Assembly (NCBI RefSeq): GCF_002803155.1
Contig: NZ_NNBP01000037.1
Location: 1 to 64,000, forward strand
Direction: 5' to 3'
Length of the DNA stretch: 64,000 nucleotides
Origin: Streptomyces sp. CB02959
GTDB lineage: Bacteria > Actinomycetota > Actinomycetes > Streptomycetales > Streptomycetaceae
Part shown: positions 42,932-51,029 of the stretch, in pieces
Layout of the letters: every line of letters begins with the position of its first letter
Position numbering within the stretch: the first letter of the stretch is position 1
Notes under the pieces: generated by a model
Seen by the model: only the letters and a program-made list of their open reading frames with translations
The model's database searches: none
What the model was told of the DNA's origin: nothing
Translations under genes and position numbers: made by a program

Positions 42932-42970
42932 GGTCCGTGTGCTCCTTCGTCGTGTGGCGCGTGGGCCGGG

Positions 42971-43162
42971 CTACAGCTGGCCGGCCATGGCGGTGTTGAG
43001 CTCGTTGACGTAGGCGTGCTCGCCCGGCCCGGCGTTGCCCCGGTAGATCCGGGCCTGCTCGACGCCGATCTCCTCGCTGTCGCCGGCCAGGGCCTCGGCC
43101 AGGCCGCGGCCGATGCCGCTGGTGCCGCCGGTGACCAGGACGGTGTTTCCGGTGAGCTTCAT
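42971..43162 (-). pseudogene. Short-chain dehydrogenase with large in-frame deletion
   Basis: 63 aa. The first 27 residues are an SDR N-terminus (NTVLVTGGTSGIGRGLAEAL, with TGxxxGIG). They are joined directly to a typical DltE-like SDR C-terminus (EEIGVEQARIYRGNAGPGEH, AYVNELNTAM). The central ~150 residues, including the Ser-Tyr-Lys triad, are missing. Confidence 0.8.
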
Positions 43163-43181
43163 GGTGTGCTCCTGGGAGGCG

Positions 43182-44285
43182 TCAGGCCGTTGCGGGCTGC
43201 AGGGCGGGGTAGTCGGTGTATCCGGCGCGGCCAGCGGCGTAGACGGTGCTCCAGTCGATGTCCGCGAGAGGGGCTCCGGCGGCGAGGCGGGCCGGCAGGT
43301 CGGGGTTGGCGATGAACGGGCGGCCGAACGCGATGACGTCGGCCAGGCCGTCCTCCACCAGGCGGGCCCCGCGTTCGCCGGTCATGCCCGTGTTGGCGAT
43401 CAGCGTCCCGTCGAACAGCGGGCGGAAGTGGGCGAACATGCCGTCGCCGGAAAGGTGCTGGAGCGGAGTTCCGGTGAAGTCGGACTGGGCACCCATCAGC
43501 AGCAGGTGCGAAAGACCCTTCAGGCGGGAGATGACGTACTCGGCCGTGGGTAGCGTCTCGTCGTTGGCCTGGAACGGCCCGGATTCGTGCATCGGGCTCA
43601 GCTTGATCCCGGTGCGCTGCGGGCCGACGGCGGTGGCGACCGCGTCGACGATCTCCAGCGTCAGGCGGGCCCGGTTCTCGATCGAGCCGCCATAGGCGTC
43701 GGTGCGCTGGTTGGTGGCCTTGTTCAGGAACTGCGCCGGCAGGTACAGGAAGTTCGCCAGGATCTGGACGCCGTCGAATCCGGCCGCGATCGCGTTGCGG
43801 GCGGCGGTGGCGTAGTCGGCGACGGTCTGGTGGATCTCGACCAGGGACATCGCCCTCGGGGTGACGGTCGGCACCCGGCCCGCCGCGGTGACGCTGCGCT
43901 GGACGGGGTCGACGGCCGAGGCGGACACCGGCAGGGCTCCGGCGCGCAGGTCCGGGTGGGAGATGGAGCCCATGTGCCACAGCTGGGCGATCATCCGGCC
44001 GCCCGCGCCGTGCACGGCCTGCGTCACCCGGCGCCAGCCGGCCACCTGCTCCGCGCTCCACAGGCCGGGCGTGTTGTGCCAGCCGAAGCCGTCCGGGCTG
44101 ACTGCGGTGGCCTCCCCCACGATCAGCCCCGCCGTGGCCCGCTGGGCGTAGTAGGCGGCCTGCAGGTCGGTCGGGACGTGGCCGGGGTTGTCGGCCCTCA
44201 TCCGGGTCAACGGGGCCATCGCGATCCGGTTCGGCAGTTCCAGGTCGCCCATGCGGACCGGGGTGAACATCGGGGCGAGGTTCAT
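43182..44285 (-). CDS. Old Yellow Enzyme-family alkene reductase
   Basis: 367 aa from ATG 44285. FMN-dependent ene-reductase fold: FTPVRMGDLELPNRIAMAPL, AQLWHMGSISHPDL, TDAYGGSIENRARLTLEIVD, ADVIAFGRPFIANPDLP. Where most family members have H-x-A-N-G-Y-L (the His/Asn pair that holds the substrate carbonyl), this one reads GVQILANFLYLPAQFLN, so the His is Leu and the Asn position is shifted. It is divergent from a TetR gene with two operators between them. Likely role: reduction of electrophilic alkenes or detoxification. Confidence 0.88.
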   Translation of the reverse strand: MNLAPMFTPVRMGDLELPNRIAMAPLTRMRADNPGHVPTDLQAAYYAQRATAGLIVGEATAVSPDGFGWHNTPGLWSAEQVAGWRRVTQAVHGAGGRMIAQLWHMGSISHPDLRAGALPVSASAVDPVQRSVTAAGRVPTVTPRAMSLVEIHQTVADYATAARNAIAAGFDGVQILANFLYLPAQFLNKATNQRTDAYGGSIENRARLTLEIVDAVATAVGPQRTGIKLSPMHESGPFQANDETLPTAEYVISRLKGLSHLLLMGAQSDFTGTPLQHLSGDGMFAHFRPLFDGTLIANTGMTGERGARLVEDGLADVIAFGRPFIANPDLPARLAAGAPLADIDWSTVYAAGRAGYTDYPALQPATA

Positions 44286-44309
44286 GAGGATCTCCTTCTC
44301 CACTCAATG

Positions 44310-44371
44310 ACAATGTCGCTCGACATTGTTTTATGCCCGGCGCCGACCTTTGTCAATGTCGAACGACATCG
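44310..44371. promoter_or_regulatory. Twin TetR operators and promoter
   Basis: Operator 1 (44310-44329) is a perfect ACAATGTCG-CT-CGACATTGT. Operator 2 (44354-44371) is CAATGTCG-AA-CGACATCG with one mismatch. Operator 2 lies in the spacer of a TTGTCA (44350) - 18 nt - TAGGCT (44374) promoter for the TetR gene. Operator 1 lies 25 nt upstream of the OYE start. Arrangement implies autorepression plus control of the reductase. Confidence 0.85.
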
Positions 44372-44403
44372 TCTAGGCTCGTGCGCGGAGAAGGAGGTGC
44401 CCG

Positions 44404-45009
44404 ATGGGGGTTTCCAAGGAGCAGGTGGCGGCGAACCGACAGGCGATCGTCGCGGCCGCCGAGACGCTGTTCCGCCAGCGCGGGGTCGAGGCCGTCGGAC
44501 TGGTCGAGCTGATGGCGGCCGCCGGCATGACCCGTGGCGGGTTCTACAACCACTTCGCCTCCAAGGCGGCGCTCGTGGACGAGGTCGTCGCCCAGGCCAT
44601 GGCCAAGGGGGAGCAGAACCTGGCCGCGCTCCTGGAACACTCCCGACAGCAGGGCCGCGATCTGCTGGACGGCCAGATCGACTGGTACCTGTCCCCGGAG
44701 CACCGCGCCGACGTGGACCACGGCTGCCCCAACTCGGGCTTCCTCGGTGACGCCCCCCGGCTCAACGACGACGCCCGCAACGACTACACCGCCGGGCTCA
44801 ACACCAACATGCGCCTGTTCGCCGAAGCCGTCCGGGAGGCCACCGGCCTGAGCGAGGAGGACGCCTGGCAACGCGCGCTCGCCCTGTTCAGCCAGATGGC
44901 CGGCGCCCTCCTGCTCGCCCGCGCGACCGCCACGACCGACCCGGACCTCTCGGACCAGCTGCTCGCCGCCGCGCGCCAGGACCTGCACGCCCGGGCCCAC
45001 CACAGCTGA
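44404..45009 (+). CDS. TetR-family repressor
   Basis: 201 aa, ATG 44404 with AAGGAGGT. N-terminal HTH: NRQAIVAAAETLFRQRGVEA, VGLVELMAAAGMTRGGFYNH-FASKAAL. The C-terminal ligand domain has a Cys in VDHGCPNSGFLGDAP, a position used in redox- or electrophile-sensing members of this subgroup (for example NemR-like proteins that control OYE genes). Sensing by this Cys is inference. It binds, presumably, the two operators at 44310-44371. Confidence 0.9.
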   Translation: MGVSKEQVAANRQAIVAAAETLFRQRGVEAVGLVELMAAAGMTRGGFYNHFASKAALVDEVVAQAMAKGEQNLAALLEHSRQQGRDLLDGQIDWYLSPEHRADVDHGCPNSGFLGDAPRLNDDARNDYTAGLNTNMRLFAEAVREATGLSEEDAWQRALALFSQMAGALLLARATATTDPDLSDQLLAAARQDLHARAHHS

Positions 45010-45139
45010 GACGTTGCCGCCGGCGCGCGGGGCCCAGAAATTCGGGCGTGCGGAGCACGCAATGAATGAGGAGCCCCTGGCCATGGGGCAGGAGCTCGGC
45101 GTGGCCGGGGCAACCCACAGGATGCTTCGCGGCGCGGGC

Positions 45140-45308
45140 CGCTGGGTTGAACGGCTCGGCTGAGTGCCTGGAACTCGGTGTCACTCAGGGCGATCCGCGC
45201 TGCGTGAGTGTTCTCCTCGACGCAGGGGACGCCGGAGGTGCCGGGAATGGGCAGCATCACCGGGGAGCATCGCAGCAGCCAGGCCAGGGCCAGCTGGGAG
45301 GGGCGCAT
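45140..45308 (-). pseudogene. Aldo/keto reductase C-terminal fragment
   Basis: PSQLALAWLLRCSPVMLPIP, GTSGVPCVEENTHAARIALS, DTEFQALSRAV is the closing region of an aldo/keto reductase (W-L-L-x-x-S-P-x-x-x-P-I-P-G-T). The barrel is missing; an IS5 fragment lies immediately upstream. Confidence 0.75.
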
Positions 45309-45384
45309 CGTAGGTCTTGGCGAGCGTGTCCGGAGGACCTCCGGAGCGTGCGAGCTGACCGGTTGCCATGGGGAACCACGGGAT

Positions 45385-45575
45385 GGCCATGACTACGTCC
45401 GGCCTGGTTCGGGGCCGTCCGCGGCGACGTAGTACACGGAGGCCGGCCATGACGTCCATGAAGGTGGGTGCGTCGCCCGCTTGGCCGCCGGTCAGGACGA
45501 ACGCGAGGGGACGACACGGCCGTCGGCAGCAAGACGGATCTTCGTTGTAGGAGATTCCGCGGGTAGCGGACAAGG
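45385..45575 (-). pseudogene. IS5-family transposase central fragment
   Basis: RLAADGR (one frame) joined to RPLAFVLTGGQAGDAPTFMD-VMAGLRV and GRPRTRPDVV (next frame) is the middle of an IS5 transposase (KIHLAADGRCRPLAFVLTxGQ). The flanking parts with catalytic residues are lost. Confidence 0.7.
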
Positions 45576-45577
45576 CG

Positions 45578-45970
45578 TCATGGTCGGCGGGCTGGCCGTG
45601 TGTCCCAGCGTTGGCTGGTCCGGGCTTCGCGGATGAGGCGCCGGATCACGATGATCGCGGTCATCGACGCCAGCAGTGCGTTGATGACGACCGCTCGACG
45701 TTCCGTGCAGGACGGGGTGAAGTTGAAGCCGCGGCTGTACCAGGAGTTGGTGCGCTCGACGACCCAGCGGCGAGTGTGGTTGATCGGGATCACGATGCCC
45801 TTGGGCCGGATCCGCCACTCGCAGCCGAGATCGGTCAGCGGTTTGCGGGTGACCGTGGAGTCGTGGCCCGCGTCAAGGTGCACCGTGATCTGCTCAGGCA
45901 ACGCGAGCTCGAAACGCCCGAGCTTCAGGAGCAGTCGGTGGACGTCAGCTGCTTCGGTGCCCACGGGCAC
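45578..45970 (-). pseudogene. IS5-family transposase C-terminal fragment
   Basis: VHRLLLKLGRFELALPEQIT, VHLDAGHDSTVTRKPLTDLG, TRRWVVERTNSWYSRGFNF, IIVIRRLIREARTSQRWDTR is the C-terminal third of an IS5 transposase with the catalytic Asp (LDAG) and Glu (VERTNSW). It differs from the fragment just downstream, so two IS remnants are joined here. Confidence 0.8.
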
Positions 45971-45989
45971 GTTCCGCTGCGCGTGGCCC

Positions 45990-46140
45990 TGCTGCTGGCG
46001 CGGTGGCGGGCATCCTGCTCACCGCGCTGGCGGGCAGCGCGCGGATCATGCAGTTGCGCGCGACCGCCCGCGAGCACCGCCGGGCCGACCACAGGGCCGT
46101 GAAGGCCGAGGCCAAGGACTCGTCGAAGACCCGGCGGTAG
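45990..46140 (+). pseudogene. C-terminal fragment of a small membrane protein
   Basis: GILLTALAGSARIMQLRATA, REHRRADHRAVKAEAKDSSK-TRR then stop: a half TM helix followed by a basic tail, with no start. Convergent with the aldo/keto reductase gene. Family unknown. Confidence 0.4.
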
Positions 46141-46146
46141 CCCGGA

Positions 46147-47157
46147 CTACCGGGAGCCCGCCACAGGCTGCGGCTTGTAGAAGGACTCCTCCAGGTAGGC
46201 GGCCTCGTGCGGCTGGTAGGGCTCCTCCAAGTAGGCGGCCTCGTCTTCGTCGAGTTCGACGTCCACCGCGGCGACCGCGTCGGCCAGCTGGGCCGGCTTG
46301 GTGACCCCGACGATGGGCGAGGTCACCACCGGGTTGCGCATGACCCAGGCCAGGGCGACCTGGGCCGGGGACAGACCCCGCTTGCCCGCGATCTCGTGGA
46401 CGCGCTCGGCCACTGCCTGGTCCTCGTCGCGGTAGAGGATCTTGCCGCCCTCGTCGGTCTCGGCACGCGCCGTGGCGGTGTCCCGGGCCCGCGTCAGCCT
46501 GCCCCGCGCCAGCGGGCTCCACGGGATCACGCCGATGCCCTGGTCGGCGCAGAGCGGGAGCATCTCCCGCTCTGCTTCTCGGTGGATGAGGTTGTAGTGG
46601 TCCTGCATCGACACGAACCGGGTCCAGCCGTTCAGGTCAGCCAGGTACAAGGCCTTGGCGAACTGCCAGGCGTGCATGGAAGAGGCTCCGATGTAGCGGA
46701 CCTTCCCGGACTTGACCGCGTCGTGCAGCGCTTCGAGGGTTTCCTCGATCGGGGTGTCGTAGTCCCAGCGGTGGATCTGGTACAGGTCGATGTAGTCGGT
46801 CCCCAGTCGCTTCAGGGAGGCGTCGAGCTCGGCGAAGATCGCCTTGCGGGACAGCCCGGCGCCGTTCGGGCCGGGGCGCATCCGCATCCAGACCTTGGTG
46901 GAGAGAACGACCTCCTCGCGCCGGGTGAAGTCCTTGACCGCCTGGCCGACGATCTCCTCGCTGCTTCCGGCACTGTACCCATTGGCCGTGTCGAGGAAGT
47001 TGACGCCGCCCTCGAGGGCCTGCTTGATGATGTCCCGGCTGGCGTCCGCGCCCAGCGACCAGGGCTCGCCGCCCCGGTCCGGCTCGCCGAAGCTCATGCA
47101 GCCGAGGGTGATGGCGGAGACTTCCAGTCCGGTTGTTCCGAGTTTGCTGTATCGCAT
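46147..47157 (-). CDS. Aldo/keto reductase
   Basis: 336 aa from ATG 47157. MRYSKLGTTGLEVSAITLGC, GGVNFLDTANGYSAGSSEEI (catalytic Asp and Tyr), EVVLSTKVWMRMRPGPNGAG (Lys), DYIDLYQIHRWDYDTPIEET (His), IGVIPWSPLARGRLT (NADPH loop). The YajO/IolS-type AKR fold appears complete. The C-terminus is unusual in carrying AAYLEEPYQPH directly followed by AAYLEESFYKP, a short tandem duplication. Substrate unknown. Confidence 0.87.
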   Translation of the reverse strand: MRYSKLGTTGLEVSAITLGCMSFGEPDRGGEPWSLGADASRDIIKQALEGGVNFLDTANGYSAGSSEEIVGQAVKDFTRREEVVLSTKVWMRMRPGPNGAGLSRKAIFAELDASLKRLGTDYIDLYQIHRWDYDTPIEETLEALHDAVKSGKVRYIGASSMHAWQFAKALYLADLNGWTRFVSMQDHYNLIHREAEREMLPLCADQGIGVIPWSPLARGRLTRARDTATARAETDEGGKILYRDEDQAVAERVHEIAGKRGLSPAQVALAWVMRNPVVTSPIVGVTKPAQLADAVAAVDVELDEDEAAYLEEPYQPHEAAYLEESFYKPQPVAGSR

Positions 47158-47329
47158 GCTTCCGAACGTAGGAGTTGGAGTGCGCTCTAACGCAATACGT
47201 CTCGCTCCGGAATTCGGAGGCGTGGGGCATGTGCGCCCTGTCAGGTTTCGACCGTTTCGGCCAGACGTACCAGAGAACCCAGTGGTAGCGAGTAACAAAC
47301 TGTCAATTCTCCGCCGAGCGCACTACTTC

Positions 47330-47560
47330 ACCATGCGGGCCGCCATCAACCGGAAAACCTCGGCGCACCGGGAGGCCGTAGAAGCCGCTGAGACCACGCC
47401 ATCCCCCACTGTGTCAGCGGACGAGCTTCTCAAGCGCTGGACATCGGGCACATTGCGTCAACGCCGCGCCATCGTCGAGCGCTACCTGCACCACATCGTG
47501 GTCCAACCGCCCCGTCCCGCCACGTTCCGAACCGCCGATGTCGTCAAGGAACGCCTCGCT
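47330..47560 (+). pseudogene. Serine-recombinase-like C-terminal fragment
   Basis: RAAINRKTSAHREAVEAA, PTVSADELLKRWTSGTLRQR, RAIVERYLHHIVVQPPRPAT resembles the end of the coiled-coil/zinc-ribbon region of large serine recombinases (W-x-x-x-x-L-x-x-R-R-A-h-h-x-x-h-h-x-x-h-x-V). No start; local codon use differs from its neighbours. Confidence 0.45.
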
Positions 47561-47708
47561 CCGCACTGTCGAGTTGGCACGGGGGCAGCTCGGACGGCGT
47601 TGTCGGCACAGTCAGGGTGTGGACGTCGGCCGACAGAACACAGCATTCTCGGCGGCCCTCCCTGACTGTGTCGATGAGCGGTCCCGGCTCCGCAGTGCCG
47701 GCCGTCGT

Positions 47709-48130
47709 TCAGGGCTCGGACCGGATATGTGCTCCCAGTCTTACTAGGTCGGTGACCAGGTCCTCGTAGCCGCGTACGAGATGTTCGGCGCCGTGCACCC
47801 GGACCTGGCCGGGCACCGCGAGGGCGGCGAGCAGTAGGGCGGCTGCGGCGCGGAGGTCGCCGCCGGCCACGGACTGATCCGGGCGGTTGGGCGGGCAGCC
47901 GCCGCGTATCCGGGCCCGGGCTTCGGTCACCTCGATGTCGGCGCCGAGCCGTCGGAGTTCCGGGACGTGCGTGAAGCGGCGGCGCCACACGGTTTCCCGG
48001 AGGTGCGAGACACCCGGTGCGAGCGTCGCCAGGAGCATGAAGAAGGGCTGGCTGTCGCTGTAGATGCCGTGCGAGGCGACCGTGACGTCGACCGGCGCGT
48101 TCGGTGGTTCGCCGGTCAAATCCATGGTGT
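47709..48130 (-). pseudogene. MurA-like enolpyruvyl transferase C-terminal fragment
   Basis: VTVASHGIYSDSQPFFMLLA, TLAPGVSHLRETVWRRRFTH, VPELRRLGADIEVTEARARI-RGG, GDLRAAAALLLAALAVPGQV and GAEHLVRGYEDLVTDLVRLG is the C-terminal domain of UDP-GlcNAc 1-carboxyvinyltransferase. The N-terminal domain with the PEP-binding Cys is missing, so inactive. Confidence 0.8.
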
Positions 48131-48171
48131 CTGCTGTGGGTTGCCAGTCCAGGGTCTGGACCGTGTTCCGG

Positions 48172-48366
48172 CTGCGGACCGGTGCGTGGCTGGCACACCG
48201 GGCCGGTGACCGCTTCCTGACACGGGAGGCGTTCAAGCGCGTCCACAGCGCGGTCTTCGACGGCGCCCGGTTCGAGGAGGCACCCAACGGCTACGCAATG
48301 TTCTGGCGCTGCCCCCGTGCGGAAGCCGGACCAACCGACCCCGCCCTGCCGATGGACGTGCGCTGA
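48172..48366 (+). pseudogene. Unassigned C-terminal coding fragment
   Basis: RTGAWLAHRAGDRFLTREAF, KRVHSAVFDGARFEEAPNGY-AMFWRCPRA ... then stop. Good protein character but no start and no family recognised. It runs opposite to the MurA fragment. Confidence 0.35.
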
Positions 48367-48381
48367 AGGCGCAGCCGTCAG

Positions 48382-49335
48382 TCACAGGCCGACGCCCAGC
48401 GCGACGGCGACCGTGGCGAAGTCGGTGGCGTAGCCATGTCCGCCGTCTCCGGCGAAGTGCAGCGCGACGATCTCGTTGGCATCGTTCACCACTACCGATC
48501 CCGAGTCGCCGTGCCGGGACCACACTCCGCACGGATTGAGGCCCAGGTCGGGCAGCATGGCGATGGACGTCTGCCCGAGCATCCACCACAGCACCGTGCC
48601 GCCTTCGTCTCTGACTTGGTAGCTGCCGAGTGTGCCGTCGACCACGCCGTGGCTGAGACGCGTCTTGTAGCCCCGCTTGCGCACCCGGTCGCCGAGGTGC
48701 GGTGAGCCGAAGCCCGTCACGGTGCCGAGGTCGGCTATCTCGCCCACGTTCGCCATCCTGCCCTTGTTGATCGCGAGGTCGACCGAGCAGGTGGCCGCGT
48801 CGAACTCGCCGGACACCCCGCCCATGCCGGGCGTCGGGAAGAACGCCGGGCTGCTGGGAATCTCACAGTGCTGGACCGTGCCGAGTTCTTCGAGGCCCGA
48901 TGGCGGATCGGTGTGCGGGGCGGGTTGCTGGAGCACGTCCGGCATCCCGCAGATGACGTGGGCGTTGCTCACGCCGACGGGGTCTCCGCTGGCCCTGTCG
49001 CGCAGGATGCAGCCGAGGGTTCCGGCGGTGGCCAGGCCGCCCGTCGTGGTCCGCGGGCCGATCTGGATCCCGCCGACGAGCGGATCGTGCTTCGCCTCAT
49101 CAGATGCGCATCCTTGCTCGGCAACCGGGTCGCCGAGCACCAGCAGCACGGGGAATCCACCGATGGTCTCCGGTAGCCCGCCGGGTGGGTGGTCCGGGTC
49201 ACTGACCAGGATCCGCATCCTCAACGACTCCCCCGAGGCATCGAGCCCGATGTCGACGCCGTTCACTCCGTCGACTGGGAGGAGATCGGCGAGGCTGTCG
49301 GAGAGCGCCTGGGACATTTCCTGTGGCACATCCAT
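48382..49335 (-). CDS. Cytoplasmic trypsin-like serine protease
   Basis: 317 aa from ATG 49335. No signal peptide. SNAHVICG (His), SVDLAINKG (likely Asp) and RHGDSGSVVVNDANEIVALH (Ser in GDSGS) form the chymotrypsin-like triad in order. The spacing and the intracellular location recall the trypsin-like domain of HtrA-free or Nal1-like proteases, not secreted Streptomyces trypsins. Substrate unknown. Monocistronic; flanked by recombinase debris. Confidence 0.75.
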   Translation of the reverse strand: MDVPQEMSQALSDSLADLLPVDGVNGVDIGLDASGESLRMRILVSDPDHPPGGLPETIGGFPVLLVLGDPVAEQGCASDEAKHDPLVGGIQIGPRTTTGGLATAGTLGCILRDRASGDPVGVSNAHVICGMPDVLQQPAPHTDPPSGLEELGTVQHCEIPSSPAFFPTPGMGGVSGEFDAATCSVDLAINKGRMANVGEIADLGTVTGFGSPHLGDRVRKRGYKTRLSHGVVDGTLGSYQVRDEGGTVLWWMLGQTSIAMLPDLGLNPCGVWSRHGDSGSVVVNDANEIVALHFAGDGGHGYATDFATVAVALGVGL

Positions 49336-49429
49336 GTCGCCCACCCCGGACGCAGGATCGTCGGAACACTCACGTCCCTTTCATCGTGCGCCGATGGCGT
49401 CCGCCGTGCATCTGGGGCAGCCTTACCAC

Positions 49430-49622
49430 CCGACTTAAGATCACCAAAGCCGACGGCACCATCGACTGGATCGTCCTACGGCCCGAGTTCCGCCAGCTGC
49501 TCGCCGACCTCGCCCTCGGCATGATCGACGGCGCCACCTTCTACGACCTCGACCGGCTCGATCGCCAGCCACGAGACCTCGAAGACCTCATCGACATCGT
49601 CGAGTACGTCAAACGACGGTGA
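49430..49622 (+). pseudogene. Serine recombinase catalytic-domain fragment
   Basis: LRPEFRQLLADLALGMIDGA, TFYDLDRLDRQPRDLEDLID-IVEYVKRR matches the D-R-L-x-R-x-x-R-D-h part of the resolvase domain of large serine recombinases (family form YDLDRLARQPRDLEDLIDVVE). The N-terminal Ser strand and the rest are absent. Confidence 0.75.
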
Positions 49623-50196
49623 CCGGAGCCACCGGCGGTCGAATGAACCTGATCAACGACAGCGGCCGCCACATGGGCCGCATTGAATGTGCATGACGGC
49701 GCTCAATTCCTCCGAGAACACCGCGGGCCGGTACACGAACCGGTCGCGGCACACCCCGCCGCCTCCCCTCCCCTGGCCGGAAACGGATCTCGTCCATTGA
49801 CAGGCGCGGAGACGACGGCTGATATGGGCCCGTCGGAATCCCGCACGTACTCCTGGGACTTCCGCGCCCGGGGATGGCAACGTTGCCATCCTGCACGACC
49901 CCACCGATGATCGGCCGCGTCACCGTCCGCCTACCGCTCCCGCATCCACCGGCCCCCAACCGCCCAAGTCCTGCCACGCGCAACCGATGTGCCCTCGTGG
50001 CCAGGGCCGTGGCAGGCCCCGCTCTGTCCTCCCGGCGCGCCGCAGGCGCCCGGCTCCGGCTCGGCCGGGACCGCGGCCACCGCGACGCACTCCGGCCGCC
50101 GCACGCCACGCCGACGTTCGCCCCGCCCACCCACCGACGTGACCGACCCGGCCCCGCCTCCCCGCCTCCCCCCACACATTCGACGGAGGAGCTTTT
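49623..50196. other. Gap, no supported gene
   Basis: 570 bases rich in C with no convincing ORF. The last 30 nt carry the GGAGGAG ribosome site of the thaumatin-like gene. A promoter is presumably here but no clear consensus was seen. Confidence 0.4.
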
Positions 50197-51012
50197 TTGC
50201 GCAAGGCTTTGAGCACTCTGACGGCCATGATCGCCGTGGTCGCCGCGCTACTGGTGCTGGTCCCGTCGCATACGGACGCCCGGCCCCAGGCGAAGACGGC
50301 CACGGATACGGCGCTCGACGGCGCCACGCCGGCCGCGGCCACCGTGGGCGCCCACACGGTGACATTCGTCAACAGCACCGGCAAGAAGATCTGGGTCGGC
50401 AGCGCCGTCAACGCCGATGGTTCCAAGAACTTCGGGTCGTTGCCGGTCCTGGACCCCGGGCAGTCGGCGACGGTCACCGTCCCGGAGGACACGGCCCCCG
50501 GCTACTGGCGCGGCAAGTTCTTCGCCCGCATGGGGTGCAGCGGCGCGTCCGGCAGCAGCTTCCACTGCGAGCTGGGCGACTGCGGCGTCTTCGCCGACCA
50601 CTGCGCGCCGGATACCGGTGAACAGCCCGTCAGTCTCGCCGAGTTCAACTTCGACAGCGGCGACGGCCTGGCGCCTTGGTACAACGTGAGCTACGTCAAC
50701 GCCTTCTCCGTGCCGATCACGATCACGCCCACCGAGGTGTCCGGCTCCGGTGGCGGCTGCGGCGAGGTGGGCTGCGCCGAGGATCTGCTGCCGAAGTGCC
50801 CCGCGGACAACCTGACGCGGTGGGACGACGGCACGCCGAAGTTGTGCACCAGCCCGAACCGCGACGCCAAGACCCCCTACAGCGACATGATCGCCACCAA
50901 CTGCCCGAAGGCGTACGGCTGGTCGGGGCAGGACCAGGAGCCGGGCAACCAGGTCATGCAGCAGTGCAGCCGGTGCAGCGGTTTCACCGTCGAATTCCAC
51001 CGCGGCGCCTGA
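50197..51012 (+). CDS. Secreted thaumatin-like protein
   Basis: 271 aa from TTG 50197 with GGAGGAGC five nt upstream. Signal peptide MRKALSTLTAMIAVVAALLV...SHTDA. The mature protein has the thaumatin pattern: HTVTFVNSTGKKIWVG, GYWRGKFFARMGCSGASGS, FHCELGDCGVFADHC, EFNFDSGDGLAPWYNVSYVN (acidic cleft residues), then Cys-rich blocks ending QQCSRCSGFTVEFHRGA; eleven Cys in all. Such proteins bind or hydrolyse beta-1,3-glucan and are antifungal in plants. It is followed 17 nt later by a GH128 gene. Confidence 0.87.
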   Translation: MRKALSTLTAMIAVVAALLVLVPSHTDARPQAKTATDTALDGATPAAATVGAHTVTFVNSTGKKIWVGSAVNADGSKNFGSLPVLDPGQSATVTVPEDTAPGYWRGKFFARMGCSGASGSSFHCELGDCGVFADHCAPDTGEQPVSLAEFNFDSGDGLAPWYNVSYVNAFSVPITITPTEVSGSGGGCGEVGCAEDLLPKCPADNLTRWDDGTPKLCTSPNRDAKTPYSDMIATNCPKAYGWSGQDQEPGNQVMQQCSRCSGFTVEFHRGA

Positions 51013-51029
51013 CCGGACGGGAACACACC

